DNA of 64,000 nt, from contig CAJFCV020000005.1 of NCBI GenBank assembly GCA_904066235.2, forward strand, positions 9,357,501 to 9,421,500. The letters are read 5' to 3'. The position numbers were made by a program, and so were the translations under genes. Position 1 is the first letter of the stretch, and every line of letters starts with the position of its first letter. This stretch comes from Bursaphelenchus xylophilus. Taxonomy: Eukaryota; Nematoda; Chromadorea; Rhabditida; Aphelenchoididae. The notes below the pieces were generated by a model, which did not search any database, was not told where the DNA came from, and saw only the letters and a list, made by a program, of their open reading frames with translations. Positions 1 through 12,800 of this stretch are shown piece after piece.

Positions 1-3000
1 ATAGAAACATATGTAAAGCAGCAGGGGAAGTCCGATAATTAGAGGGGATTGAGTGCCAAAATGTTATCATACAATTCGGACTTTGTATACTGTGAAATTT
101 GGCAATGAAAGGTTGTAATTTAGTCGAATATAACAATAAAAAAAGTTGTATTCAAGAGGTAAAAATATAGTCTTGCGTTGAAAAAAACATAGTTTTCTTA
201 GTTTTAAAGGCGTGGCCAACCAAATTTCAGGGAAATTTGGGAAATTTAATTAGACTATTACATCTTTCGGAACACTTAAAACTATTTTTACGTTCCGCGA
301 AACCTGAAACTTTTTCGCTTTCACGTTCAGTTCGAAAACTTTACAATGGCCTGGCCGAAAACATTTTCCCGTCACTAGTCCAACTGTTTTCCCCAAAAAA
401 ATTCGCCAAAAAACGTTTAAGCACGACACGATAAAAACCCGCCAATATGTCAGCCCCCAAAAAGTTAAGGGAGTTATCAGGGCTGATAAACCGACCTTTA
501 ACGAGTAAAAACCTGGGTAAGGTGGGGCGAGAAAACAAAAAGTTCAAGAAAAGGACGAGCGATACAACAGAAATACAAAAGTGTACACCCAGAGCTGTTT
601 TCGGTTATTCCCGGCGCTGATTTTGATCTGATAAGGTGGATGGATCGGCTTCACGGTGGGGTGATCGTTGTTTTCAACGTTACTTCGCAACAAAAAATTT
701 TTAGGAACGCGGGTTTTTGGGCCAGAAGAATAGGTACGAAATTTGCTGCGGTTCGCCAAAACTATGAATGTTTTCAAGGTTGATTATGAAAAACAAATAG
801 GCTCAAGGTCTGTTATAAATTATTCTTCCAATAAAGCACTTTGAATCAAAAATGTGAGGGATTATAAAAATAATTCCTCTATTTTGCTTCATGTTCCACA
901 ATCAAAACCACTACGGTCAAAACAACCTGAAAGGTTCATGGAGTTCGTGAGACCAAAATTTTAGTCCATGATGACTAAATTTTGCGTATCCGAACTTCTG
1001 GAATTAGGGAAGCCCGCTTTAGAAAATCACGTTATTTCCGGACCTATGGATGATAATGTGAGGCCCCACTAAACCTCAAGCCCTGAGGGCTTAATGAATT
1101 TAACACCCTCTTGAAGGAGGAGGCCTCCACTCTGCCCTCTCCGCATGCCCGATCCACCTTTTTGCGATTCGAAAACAATGACAAAACAGCTTCTTTTTTG
1201 CCTTTTTTTCTCTTCACCGGTGCCCATCCATCCAAAGTTCACTCAAAAACGGGAGAATTGTTTTTTTGGAAGGAGCACACAGAAAACAACATAAAATCAC
1301 AGTCTCGCTCAACAAACCTTGAGCCGACATTCGACTTGGACCATTTGCTCGGCGCTGCAGCGGCGATCTGAAAAAATTTGAATAAATTATGAGTAACAGT
1401 GTTTTTGGGAGCTTGTGTAGGTTCTAATGGAAAAACGCAGCATGACAATTTTTTTAATTGGAAGATACAAGCCCTGATGACCGAAAAGTATTGTTTTTTC
1501 TTGGACATATCAAACGAATTGATGAGATCTATTAAGCTTTGGAAAATTTTTGGCCAAAAGTGCGCTAAAATAAGGTCAAATCAACTTGCAATTGCCTGAA
1601 GTCGAGTCGAAATTACTTCTACTTTAAGGGGAAGTCATTATTACTGCATACCTTCAAAACCACAAACTATAAGCAACCTCTTGGTAACCAAAAAAAAAAA
1701 CTCTGGCTCGCCGTTTCCTACGATAGTATCAAAAAAGTAATGCAAGATTGTGTAACGTCTGCAAGCCGGGCCTAATTTGATCCCCTATGGCCTATTAGGA
1801 TACACGAAGTATGTCAGTAAAGAGCGAAAAAAATAATGCCGTTGTTCCGGTTGGGAAGTGACGAATTATCTTTGTCTTGGAAGTGGCACTTGGATTTTCG
1901 ATTAAAAATAGCTTGGATTTGGGATAATTTGGGGTGAAAGGGAAGGACAAACACGTACTTTACCATGGCTTGCGAGAATTTGGAGAAAAAATAGGGAAAT
2001 TTCGAAGATTTAGAAAAAATTTTTTGATTTTTAACCCGTTTTCTGTAGCTCTAGCGGCTATAGAGAGTGTTAAATGCTAGGTGCTATGAGTAATGGTAAC
2101 TCTTACTTTCGATCCGCGCTCTCGAATCCCTCATATTGTGAGCCAAACTGCCGCGGATTCCCAGCCAACAGGCTCGAATTAAGGGCCGGCCATTCCTCGC
2201 TGCTCGAGTTCAGCAACTCGCTGAAGTGTTCGGGATGGTCCCTTGCCGAGACCATCTTCCTTTCCTCTTGGTTAGAGTTTTCTGAACGCTGAAAACGGCC
2301 AAAAGTAACTTTACTACCTTGGCGAAAAAAAGCGAAAGTAAAATCGATTAAGTTTTTTAGACTGCCTTCGAATTTAAACAGTACTTTTTCCCTACTAGAG
2401 CTGGAAATTTTTTTCACGTTGGTTTAAACTCACCCTCTCTCCAGCGGGTTTTTTTTCTCCAGGCGGGCCCAAGAATTACTACGACGCTAAAAATCGAGGA
2501 GCGCGAAGAACGTGTGGTAGTTCTTCGGGATTCTTGAAGATTCTAAAAAATGTAAACTGTTATTTAACATCTCTCAAAATGACGGGCAATCGAGTTTCAA
2601 ACGCGACAAATATTGAGGGAAGTTGTAAAATACGAGAGTGATATCTTCGTCTTAGAAATAGCAAAAATGTGACAAAGGGATTCAGAATTGGGGGAGAGAT
2701 ATAAATGTAAGGCCTAGAAATTTTGTTGTCAACAAAAATTATGTCCAAAATAATCGAAAAGATTGATGATACAGTTAATTTTGTATCTTATAAAATTCTG
2801 AATACCTCCAAAATCTCAAAAATCCTCTGTTCCATCTTTTTCTCCCTTTCCTTTTCCGCCTCAACATATGCGTTCATCATGAGCTGTTGAGCACAAATAT
2901 TAGGGGTTTGGGAGCAATTTTATCACATGTTTTGTCATCAGTCGATGATAAGAGATCGCTATAAAATTGGAATATATTTACTCTTTGGGGCGCTTTTTTT

Positions 3001-5574
3001 ACGAAAATAAAAAGTTTTTTGCAATCGGTTATAAAAATCTTGGGCGATAAACAAAATGGGAACGGGAGATCGTGATAAAAATATTGTAAAATACGAACCT
3101 CTTTTGGTTTGTCCGCTCTATGATTTCGCATGTTCTCTCTCGGCCTCAAAGATTCTTGAATATCTCAGCGCTCCCTGCAATCTGCCTGCTAAAATTTTTA
3201 GGCCTTGCAATGTGACCTAGTCAGATTGTACGGGCAAAATTTGAACCAAATTTGAGTGTCACATCCCGAGTTACTACAATTTTTTGGAAATATACTCAAA
3301 TTTGAGGTCGCGGTGAACTTTTACGTTTTCCCCGAAAAAATTGGAAACTTATTTCCCCTCTCGGCTTTTGTCACTTGGTAAATCACACTCAAGCCAAAAA
3401 GTTTGCATTTCATCAGTGGCGGGACTGCCTCCGGCCCTCCCTTCCCTCAGCTGACCATTTGGATGGACAGCTATTAATGAAATTAGTTTTTGACTGGAGA
3501 AAAAACAAATTTCCTCGGCGGAAATGTTAAGACGGATAAAAATTGGAGAGGACTTTTGACAACTTCGGATGTCATACCGTAATCGGATAGGTCCGGAATG
3601 TCGGAAGCGCATTAAACGTATTGTAGGACGGGGATTAGGACTAAACGATCTGCTAAATGTGTGATTTTCGAGGAGGCCTGCAAATGTCTGTGAGCTTACG
3701 TTGTAACGCGTGTAGGGACAAATTAAAAAGGGGAATTTTGGCGTTTTTTTGCAAGGAGTTTGGGGGTTTTTTGAAGGGATAATAAATTGAGAGCTCAGGT
3801 CGTAAAATTAAGTCGACTTAGATTGGTTACAACCAAGTAGCAAAAATTTTGGGAAAAAATGGATGGTAGTCGCAAAAAAAATTAGAGTGTAAAAAGAGGG
3901 ATGCTCGTTTGTAAAAGGCACATCTCTCAGAAATTAAGGCCAAAAACAGTCGGAAATTTTTCAGGGAGTAGAGTCGGCGGACGTCCCTCTTATTGGCGGT
4001 GACCGTTTCATGGCCACTTGCTTAAAACGCGATTGGAAAATCGGTTTTTAAGCCAAATGGTCGTAAAGACTTCTTGAAGCAATCATACTAAATATACTAG
4101 TCGATAATTCCGAAAATGAATAAAATTTTGTTTGGCCAAAATTTCACCTTCAAGCCGCTCCACGACCTCTAAAACAAGGCTCGCATCAACCCCAACATCC
4201 TTAACCCCCTCGAAACCTCTTTGGTTAATCAGCTCAGGTACCGCTAAATGAGGAATCGTCCATTCTCCCTCAACCCCACCTCAACCTCGCTTCCTTTGCG
4301 CACTTTGCTAGTCCAGCCGCCCCCCGTTTCCCCTCATTTATCACTCTTATTTTTGAGGTGAAAGTAGTCGATGGAGGAAATACAAGTTTTCACTTCGCAG
4401 ATCTCCAACCCCTAAGGCGGCTTACCTGCCCATACATTTTTTTTTCAAAAAGTCTTTTTTCAACCAAAAAAAAAACTTGGAGCACCATGTATGTACTTTT
4501 TGTGTACACACAGAGGCCCTGTGTTGAAACATACAGAGGGAGCGCCGTTTCGAAGCGGATTTCTGCCCGTTTTTTGCCAAAAGTTTGCCAAGATGTGTTC
4601 GAGAGTACGGAGGAAAAAATGGATATAGTATAATATTTGACGGAGTAGGGCGCAACGGGAATTATGACCAAAAATAAAATGAAAAATAGAAGTTATAGGT
4701 TAAAAATGGAACAAACATGGAACCCAAAGGTTTTAAATTTCCCCAATTTTTCCGAAATATTGATAGCTAAAATAGCCATCTCAGCTCTTTTCAAGGCTCT
4801 TAGATAACAACTCACAAAATAATCATACCTCTCAAAACATGAGTTTCCGAAAAAATGCAAATTCAATCTCTGATCGAGCTCAAAACCCAATGGATTATAG
4901 CGAAAAAGCGGGAAAGACTGTTCCGACGTCAGTTGACACTGATAACAGCAACGTATTTCCATGTGATATGAAAGATACCATCAGTTGTTATGAGTACCGT
5001 AAGCCCTCCAGCCAACAACAAGGCCTCGGAACGTGTGGAGGGGTCAAAACAAATAATTAATGAGGAAAATGCTGTGTTTATTTCGGACCTTTAAGAAGTA
5101 GTCTAAAGCTTAGAGCTGTTAAAGCAAGTTAAGGGGTTTTACCAAGCCTTATCAAACGTCAACACCGCTGTAAAATCGAAAAATTTGTCATCAGAGACCA
5201 ATCATCGGTATTTATGGTAAAATAAACTCCGATGTTTACTCGAATTGTAAAGTAATCGGAAGCTTGTGGTAGCCGGAAAAAACTCGAAATGCCAAAGGGG
5301 ATATATTCAAGGGAATGCCGAGACAGCCCTAATCCGGATATATTTTGACGCCGAATCGTGCAAAGATTACCGAAATTGTTTAATTATCAACGAAATTCAT
5401 GGCGAACATGCGCTTAGAAGGTCTGGCTACGTGAGATCTCTGAGGAAATGATATGATACGATAGATCATAGGATAATTGGCTTGTATTTTGTTCGAAAAA
5501 GCGAACGAAAATTTAGACAATCTGAAAAGTCGTTTCATTCGACATGAAGGTTGGAAAAAATCGAGCTGACTTTG
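1..5574. other. Gene-free spacer
   Basis: AT-rich DNA with only short open frames on both strands, none with convincing exon borders or recognisable protein sequence. A GC-richer patch near 2,100-2,280 has open frames on both strands, as GC-rich non-coding DNA often does. Around 3,170-3,260 there is a weak remnant resembling repeat family A. The 43-bp hairpin repeat at 5,001-5,043 is listed separately. Confidence 0.6.
5001..5043 (+). repeat. 43-bp hairpin-forming repeat, copy 1
   Basis: The element runs from AAGCCCTCCAGCC to GTGTGGAGGGG. The outer stem CCCTCCA pairs with TGGAGGG, and an inner GCC/GGC stem encloses an AACAACAA loop, leaving CTCGGAACGTG unpaired on one side. A copy with two substitutions lies at 9,688-9,730 and a diverged one at 14,161-14,203, all in the same orientation. 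Function unknown; it could be a structured RNA, a protein-binding site or a small dispersed repeat. Confidence 0.7.
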
Positions 5575-5678
5575 AATTTGGTATCAAAAAGTATCCTCCG
5601 ATTTTGGCATCAAAAAGTGCCCTCAAAATTTGGTATCAAAACGTATCCTCAAAATTTGGTATCCAAAAGTATCCTCAA
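5575..5678 (+). repeat. 26-bp minisatellite, 4 units
   Basis: Four consecutive 26-bp units of the form AATTTGGTATCAAAAAGT plus ATCCTCAA start at 5,575, 5,601, 5,627 and 5,653. They differ by a few substitutions each. No coding role is evident: the unit length is not a multiple of three. Confidence 0.85.
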
Positions 5679-6422
5679 GATACAGCTGCTGGTTAGAGGA
5701 GAACGATTGCTTTCACTTTCTACGAGTTCGGCTTTGGTTTCTACCCTAACTAGCCAGCGATTTTTCCTTTCGATTTTTTTATCTAAATTCGGTTCCAAGA
5801 CAAATGTTGCATTCAAATTTGCGTCTCCACGGTCTCCTACGGTTTTATTACCTTCTCTTTTCTCGACCAGCCCGCTCCCATTCAGTGAGGTCCAGAACAA
5901 AGAAATGCGTGGAGGGAGATTAGATCACGCCTCAGAGCCTCGGACCAATTTCACCTTGACGATCGTCGAGCGACGCAAAAGATGATATATCCGGGTGGAG
6001 ATCTCTCCTCTCAAAGTGGAGAAGATTCTCCCATTTTTTGGCTGAATGTCAAGTTGCGTAATTGGCTTTAGTCATCACGGGATGCTAATTCCGGTGGCGA
6101 TATTACTTGGTAATCTGATTATGAAAGTGATAGAAAGTGGGATTCGGAAAATGAATGGAGACATACGGAAGGAAAAATTTGAAAGGGAAAAAGTAATACT
6201 GTCAACCATAGAATGAGTCAAGTTAAGCCGCTTAAAATACGGTGAGTTTTGCGAAAAGTTGATTAGGAAATAATTTTTTTCAAAATCATCGGAATTACGA
6301 ATTGCAATTACAGTATCTAAAAAGGTTGCTTTTTTAGATACTGTAATCTAAAAAGGTTGTTGTAATAGGGGTTTTTGATAGTCAGGCCAATTTCGGCATA
6401 AAAATTTGGTTTTCAGCCGGTA

Positions 6423-6486
6423 GAATTCGGCTATATAGCATTATCTTTCTATTACTGATAGAGAGATAACGCCATGTAGCCGCATT
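6423..6486. repeat. 64-bp imperfect hairpin
   Basis: Arms of about 30 bases flank a five-base loop (TACTG). The left arm begins GAATTCGGCTATATAGC and the right arm ends GCCATGTAGCCGCATTC. Several of the mismatches are transitions, some of which could pair as G-U in RNA on one strand or the other. The size resembles a microRNA precursor, but a decayed palindromic repeat is equally likely. Confidence 0.55.
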
Positions 6487-6772
6487 CAAGACAGCAGTCA
6501 CCCCACAGCTCTTTCAGTAAGACTTGTAAGCACTAATTTTTCTAGAAGAAGCTTTCCAAACTTTTTAAGAATGGCCAAAAGCCGACTTATCGAATCTTCA
6601 TCGTCGATTGGTGATATCACAATCCGATGTAGTCGAGGAGTCCATTTTGGAGATGTACATGGGAATACAAGATTTCCGCGGGCCTACGAAAGAGTCAGTA
6701 AAGCTAGGGTTAAGCCGGTTATCGTTATTGTTTTGGAGTAAAAGGAAGGAAATCAGATTTGATATAAAATAA

Positions 6773-6811
6773 CTTCTACGTCATATCTATGCTATAGATG
6801 TGGCGTAGAAG
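6773..6811. repeat. 39-bp hairpin
   Basis: CTTCTACGTCATATCTAT and ATAGATGTGGCGTAGAAG are near-perfect inverted copies separated by three bases. No repeat copies were noticed elsewhere. It is a short cruciform-forming or binding-site palindrome of unknown role. Confidence 0.6.
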
Positions 6812-6979
6812 CTGGAAATAGAGAGGTACTGCAATTTCACATGGTGCTAATGTATTTATTGAGGTTAAAACAGCAGACTTTTCGCCGATGTTTTGTTAAT
6901 TTTTATTGTAGAATTTGATCCCTAAGAGTGACTCGGTATTAAAAAATCATGAAGCTGGCATCCTATTAAGTGATAAGTG

Positions 6980-7047
6980 ACATCTTATTGGATTAAAATG
7001 CAATCTTATTGGATTAGAATCCAATCTTGTTGGATTAGGATCCAATA
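6980..7047 (+). repeat. 21-bp tandem repeat, about 3 units
   Basis: Three diverged units of the type CAATCTTATTGGATTAGAAT follow one another, with a partial fourth. The block is too short and out of frame to be coding. Confidence 0.7.
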
Positions 7048-9687
7048 CCAAACCGATCAGCATCTATTATGTTACTTACTACAATGCCATCAAAAACTCA
7101 AACGATGTCGAAAATAAAAAAAAAATTTACTTACCACATATACCCGTATACTATCAAAATTTCGTTACGCTCCATGTAACCGCTCTAAAATGTGCCCTTT
7201 GAACGCTACGCCCGCTGAAATTCGTATACGATACGTCCGTAAATGAACTCATAATGCCCCATTTCAGACCCCGTCTACCCAAAATTTCGGCTGATTAGCT
7301 GTTTCTGTCCTCTAGTTCTTCAAGTCAGAAAAATTGCAGACCTTTTTACTACGTTTTTGACGTAGTGAAAGTTCGCTGTGATGCAAAAAATCAATAATTT
7401 AGTATCTTGAGACTACATTTTTTGCAGGGCGAAACTATCTTTTGGACGGCTAGAGGTGAGATTTCTGGTTGTTACAGTATTGCCAGGTATACTAGTAATG
7501 TTACAAAAACGTTTAGGAAATAGTAAAAAGTGAGAAACCAGTAATAAAACGTGGTAAATTGAGAAAAAAAATTAAAAAAACGGGCAAGAAAGATTTTTTG
7601 ACTGTAAAAAGTTTCTGGGCCCAAAAAATGGAATTTCCCTCGGGCTAAATAATTCGTTATAGGCTGCTTTTAGAGTATACAGGCTCTCTTGGATTTAGCT
7701 CAAAAGTAAAGACCAAAAATCGTCGAATAGTTTTTTGGGAAAGGGCAGAAAAATATTTTTTCGACAATTCATAGAACATGAAAACGCGTTAGAACGCTCG
7801 ATTAAACATTATATCGAATAATACCATATAACGCAACAGTCCAAAAGAGCTCCGTCTATCGAAGGTTATGGGCCCAAAAAAGGGAAAAATTGCAAGAAAA
7901 AGATTTTTAAAATTTTGCAAAATTTCATGCATTTTAAGATCTCAAAAATTAATATGTACCAATCATAACAAATCACAATTTTAATCCACTGCAGTGGCCA
8001 CTGCAAAAGTGCAGAAAATGTATTCAAAATTGGTTTACAATCTAATCCATGAACACTTTATAACGCCCGAAAATTGGTCCACACGAATGAAACTTCATCG
8101 GGCCAAGAGAGAAAAATGTCTTGGACTTTTCTTCTGCTCATTCCTCTAAATTCGTTTTTTCTTCTGGCCCCTCGGCTTATAACCAAATTCCCACACTTCC
8201 TTTTTTGAGGGCGATCAACAAGAAAAAGACGAAAAAAGTGCAAAAAATGGGTATTTCTTGGCCGAAAAGAGGTGGGAGAGGGGGCTGGAAGGCGCGTGGA
8301 AAGACTTGCAAAAACAAAGTAATTCATGTAGTGATGTATGGGAAGAAATTTACGTTGAAGCAAAGTGGGAAATGTGAAAAAAAACTTTTTTTGAAAAAAA
8401 AACCAAAAAAGTTGAATTTTTAAAATTTTTGAAAATTTTCAAAATTAAAATGGATATCCTACGGGCTGTGGAGTATAATTTTTACACGGAAAAGTTCATT
8501 TTTCCGCTTAAAATTCACAAAAATATAGGCAAAAAAGTTTTTTCCCCGCTCTCTAGTCTAATTTGCATAGATTTGAATATATTGGCAATATCTTGACTAA
8601 CCTTGCAAGCACAAAGGTGAAACTTCGCTCAATTAATATTTGGTCTACACACAACATGTGTGTTAAATTTCAAGAAAATCCGAGCATCGAATTTCGCGAA
8701 AAAAACTGCCAAAGTTCGTTTTCATAAAAACTGCCTTCGACCGCCCAAGATGAGCCTGCAAAAGCGCGTGAATGCGTCACACGTCGAAAACACTATTTAA
8801 CATGCAAGATTATACTAGGCCAGATAACACGAGAAAATCTTCCGTTTCGTAATTGGAAATTGCTCCCGGATTAACAAAGGGATTACTCGGTCAAAATAAT
8901 TGTTGTATTGTGGAGCAAAAGTGTGGTTACGGGCGAAATGAGTAAATAATAGTAAAAAATATGGTAGCTAGACACCGAAAAAATGGGGATTACAAATTTG
9001 AGGGAATGAAAAAAAATTTGTGTTACTGAAAAATTGCGGCTGTAGCTGCAAAGCGCGAGCTAAAATTTCCTGAAATTCGTATGTGACCTATGCCCGGAGG
9101 GCGTGCGAAAAAGAAAGTTTGAACGTTGAACCTGGGGTAGTTTGTCAATTTTTTTCCGAGTAATCCCCTCTTCGATCCCAGCGAAAGTCATAATATTCGA
9201 CACAAAGTCTCAGCTGTTTCGGAAAAAAGAAGGGAGAAGAAAGGCCTTCTTCAAATTGGTTATTGTCGCAAAATGATCGAAATCGGCGAAAACGGCCAGA
9301 CAAAGGCCGATTTATGGGCCTTCCGACGTGATGATCGTCGAGGCCTCGGCTAGCCGAAAGGTGGGAAGATTTCTTTTGAGAAGGAAATTTCTTTGTCTTT
9401 ATGCAAATTTTTGGGCTAGACTAATTCTTTCGGGTTAGGAAATTTGTAGTTCATGCGTTTAAATTGTTAAAATTAATCTTCGTAATACTCACATTTTCAG
9501 AAAAAATATGCAATTTTTAAGGTCTAAAATTTGCAAATGTCTGCTAAAACTTAGGAATATAAAATAAGACACCGTGACATTTCTAAAACTAGTTCCGACG
9601 TTAGTTAATTTGCATAATATTCCAAGCTTTTAGCTAAAAAAGTCTCAAAAAAACTTGTCAAAAAATCATGATTATTATGCAAATTGT

Positions 9688-9730
9688 AAGCCCTCCAGCC
9701 AACGACAAGGCCTCGGAACATGTGGAGGGG
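9688..9730 (+). repeat. 43-bp hairpin-forming repeat, copy 2
   Basis: Differs from the copy at 5,001-5,043 at two positions: one in the inner loop (AACGACAA) and one in the unpaired side (GGAACATG). Both proposed stems are fully kept. Flanking sequence is unrelated, so this is a discrete repeated unit and not part of a larger duplication. Confidence 0.7.
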
Positions 9731-12289
9731 ATTTTGGAATCAATTTTCATCTTTAAAAAACACAGTAATCTTATAATTTTTGGAATATACGACAAATTAA
9801 CTTGCCTAATTTTGACCTTTAAATTCAAAATCGCCTAAGGTGTTAGACTGCGAAAAGTTATATAAATCAGACGAAGCCTAAGACTTTAGCGGCCCAAACA
9901 CCAACCGCCGAGAGCTCTTCGCGTTTTAGTCGGCATAATTAATGAGTACATTATATAAAAGGTCAAAAGCAATTCGGGCTTCTGTAAGACGTAAATAAGA
10001 GGAAAGGTGGGCTCGTCGAATCGGATATGAGATAATGAAGCCATTTATTCTGCGTCCACTGGGATTAAAATGAATTTTTTTTTGCAAAAAAAAGGATTCT
10101 TCGGAGATTTTTCAAGTTTTTAGGGGCAAAAATGAGGGAAATGGATGCATTAAGGGCTGGCATGGCGGAGAATACATGATAAATGAATCAAAAATTCGCG
10201 CATATCCAAAACAGCCCCAAATTTGCGATTTTTGTTGCAAAAAAATGAAATTTTTAAGCTAGAACAGAATTTGAAAACAAAAAATCATTGATGGCAAAAA
10301 AAATTCTATGCAATCCGAGATCAATTTTGGCCCTCTACAGGTCGCATAGAACTCTGATTTTGCTAAAAACCCCCCTAAAACTCGGTCAAAATTCCCCTCC
10401 AATTCGTAATCCCAGACCCCATCCGAAACAGTTCGATGATCTCAAATTTACGGCCTTTTTTCCCATTCTGGCCCCGAATTTCGTCCTCTCCTCCACTTAT
10501 CGCTCGTCTGGAATTCCCCTCGCCCTTTGTTTCTTATGCTGTAAGACTTTTTACAGCCCCAGAAATTGGGAATTCTAACGTTTAGACGGCTGATCTTATC
10601 AAACTTAGGTGTTTTGGAAATTTTCGAGCGAAAAAACGATGAAGAATTGCGCTGAGAGAAAGAATTGGTAGTAAAGCTGGACGTTAAAGACATTATTTTT
10701 CTTTACGTGCTGTTTAAAGTAGTCAACAATCGAAAAATCTCAAAAAGTCATGTAAATTTTGCGTTTTTCCCAAAAATTTTGTTACAATGAAATGCATTGA
10801 AATCAAACCTTTTGTGCTTTGGAAAGTTTACTAATTCCGCATTCGAAAATTTAATCGCCAAATATAACCCCAGCCTCTCCCAAAAACGCCTCGTTTTGCC
10901 CTCCGGGCTCTAATCTTCCCCTCACAATTTGGACTGATAAAAAATGGTAAAGAAAAGATCAGACAACGGGACCTTTGTGGAACAGAAGTCGGCTAATCAA
11001 GCCCCCGACTGTTACTCTTTTTTTTACGACAAAAGTAATGAGAGTGCCGGAGGCGAGGGCCCCGATAACAGCTGATTTCGAGATCGTAAAACGGCCGCAA
11101 AAATAAGCTCGGCCGCACGATTCGGGGCGGCTGATCAGACGGCCGCGGATCGGCGATATCAGATCTGATACGAAACAAAGGCGATGTCTGGTCCTGAGAA
11201 TTGGATTTTGTAGCTTTAAGACGATGGATTTATAAGATATTGTATCGGGGATCAAGAGATTATTATGCGAAAAATATGGAAGAATGGCCTGTGTTTTAAA
11301 TCTTTCTTAAAATAAAAGCATAAAATGACATCAGAAAGCTCCATAGGTCATTATTTTTACACTACAATAACAGCCGACAATGTTACACAAGAAAATTTTT
11401 CAAAAATTTCGATGAATGAAAATCGTCGTATTTTACAGGTAGCCAAGCAAATCGATAAAAAATCGCGTAAACACGAATTTCCACTCACAATCTACAATAC
11501 CAATACAACAAACAGGCCATTTCTACCGCAATTCCACTTGAAAATGCATGATTCATATTATATAATGGCCTCCGCAACGGCATAACTATCGTATTTTCCC
11601 CCACAGCGAAAACAATAAATATCTTCCCGAAATAACCCGTATTAACCAGTGAAAAGCCCATTAAAAAAATTTATCAATGCATGTCATGGGGGGAAGAGGA
11701 AGCGAGAGCGCGGCCATAGACTTGTCTTATCTTATCAACAGAAAAAAAGTCATCGAATGTTCCCCGTAAACGGGAGAAAAAATCAGGCGCGATAGGGTGG
11801 GGAAATCTCGGTTTGGCGGAGACGTCTAATGTATGTCCTCGGTCTACGAAAAGTTCAAACAATGTTTAGAAAAGTTGAAAAATGTTTGAGGACACGACAC
11901 CTGGAGATCAAACTTCAGACCCAAAAATCAGCACTCCAGTTCTCGGAAATCCCTTGAGACGTGAGGCAAAAACATTACAGGCCTTTGTCCTCTTCTGATC
12001 TTGGTGTTGTACAAACAACTTGGACAAGGGATCGCTCCTCTGGATAAGTTTGAAAGAGATGTCAAGAGTAAGATAAATCTTGATCTATTGGATCTATATA
12101 TGTATGCTAAAGGATAAATAAAAAGAGGTAGCCATAAAGTAAAATAAGACGGTTAAGCCTGCTAGCAGGCCAATAAAGATAATCGAATTTGGCTTATGAA
12201 TGACTTTGCTTTCAGGGAGATATCCAATTCTTCATGGATAATTAACTGATCCCGTCCTGAGCCGTCTAGCCACTTATGGTGTAAATAAA
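9731..12289. other. Gene-free spacer with GC-rich patches
   Basis: No exon supported. GC-rich patches at about 10,360-10,560, 11,040-11,180 and 11,680-11,830 have open frames in several registers on both strands, which argues against any one being a gene. They may be conserved non-coding elements, which cannot be judged without related genomes. Confidence 0.5.
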
Positions 12290-12800
12290 GTGCAGCAGGG
12301 CAATATAAAAGCCTCTTTGCTATATCCCGCTAGACTACTGACAAGGATTATCAAGCCACGCGACTTGCACAAACACTATCTCCACCTACTGTACTAATTA
12401 TTTTTAACCCAAAACTTGTCCCCACCTGCAAGGTCCTCGTAGCATGCCCGAGACACTCATCCCATCCCAACTCTCACCCGATGTCCCAGTGCGTCTTCAG
12501 GTCCTCTCATTCATTCATATATATCCGAGTCGGGTCCGTTTTCCGCGTACCCGCCGACCATCATTTCCCTCTGTGATCCGCGGGCCCAGACGTGATCGCC
12601 GAGTCGGCGCTCAAAAAATGCTTGACGTGAGGGCGGAGAGGCGACGGGGGAAGACAGGGGCCGCTCTTCAGCCTTCGGCCGTGAGCCAATACCGCGAAAA
12701 CCCCCCTTCTCTCATGCAAAGACTCGAAGGAGATCCGCCAAGAGTTTGCGGCGATCAAGGAGGCTGGGTGAGGGGGCGAAAGAGAAAAGGTGAAAGGTGA
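12290..12800 (+). promoter_or_regulatory. Candidate promoter-like GC-rich island
   Basis: A TATA-like ATATAAAA lies at 12,303-12,310 in an otherwise unpunctuated stretch. It is followed by pyrimidine-rich sequence and an ATG at 12,444 opening a 118-codon arginine-rich frame with no recognisable domain. The opposite strand is open too. I infer a possible regulatory island or the start of a transcript, not a defined gene. Confidence 0.2.

Larger units (their letters stand above)
5679..9687. other. Gene-free spacer with small hairpins
   Basis: No supported exon. The stretch holds two imperfect hairpins and a 21-bp tandem repeat (listed separately). It also holds faint remnants of repeat family A near 8,620-8,725 and 9,043-9,135, recognised by the GCAAAGCGCGAGCTAAAA core and the GAAAATCCGAGCATCG end. 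Confidence 0.55.

Noticed and set aside
5551..5985. 144-codon plus-strand frame
   Set aside because: Starts within the 26-bp minisatellite and then reads Ser/Leu-rich low-complexity sequence without support.
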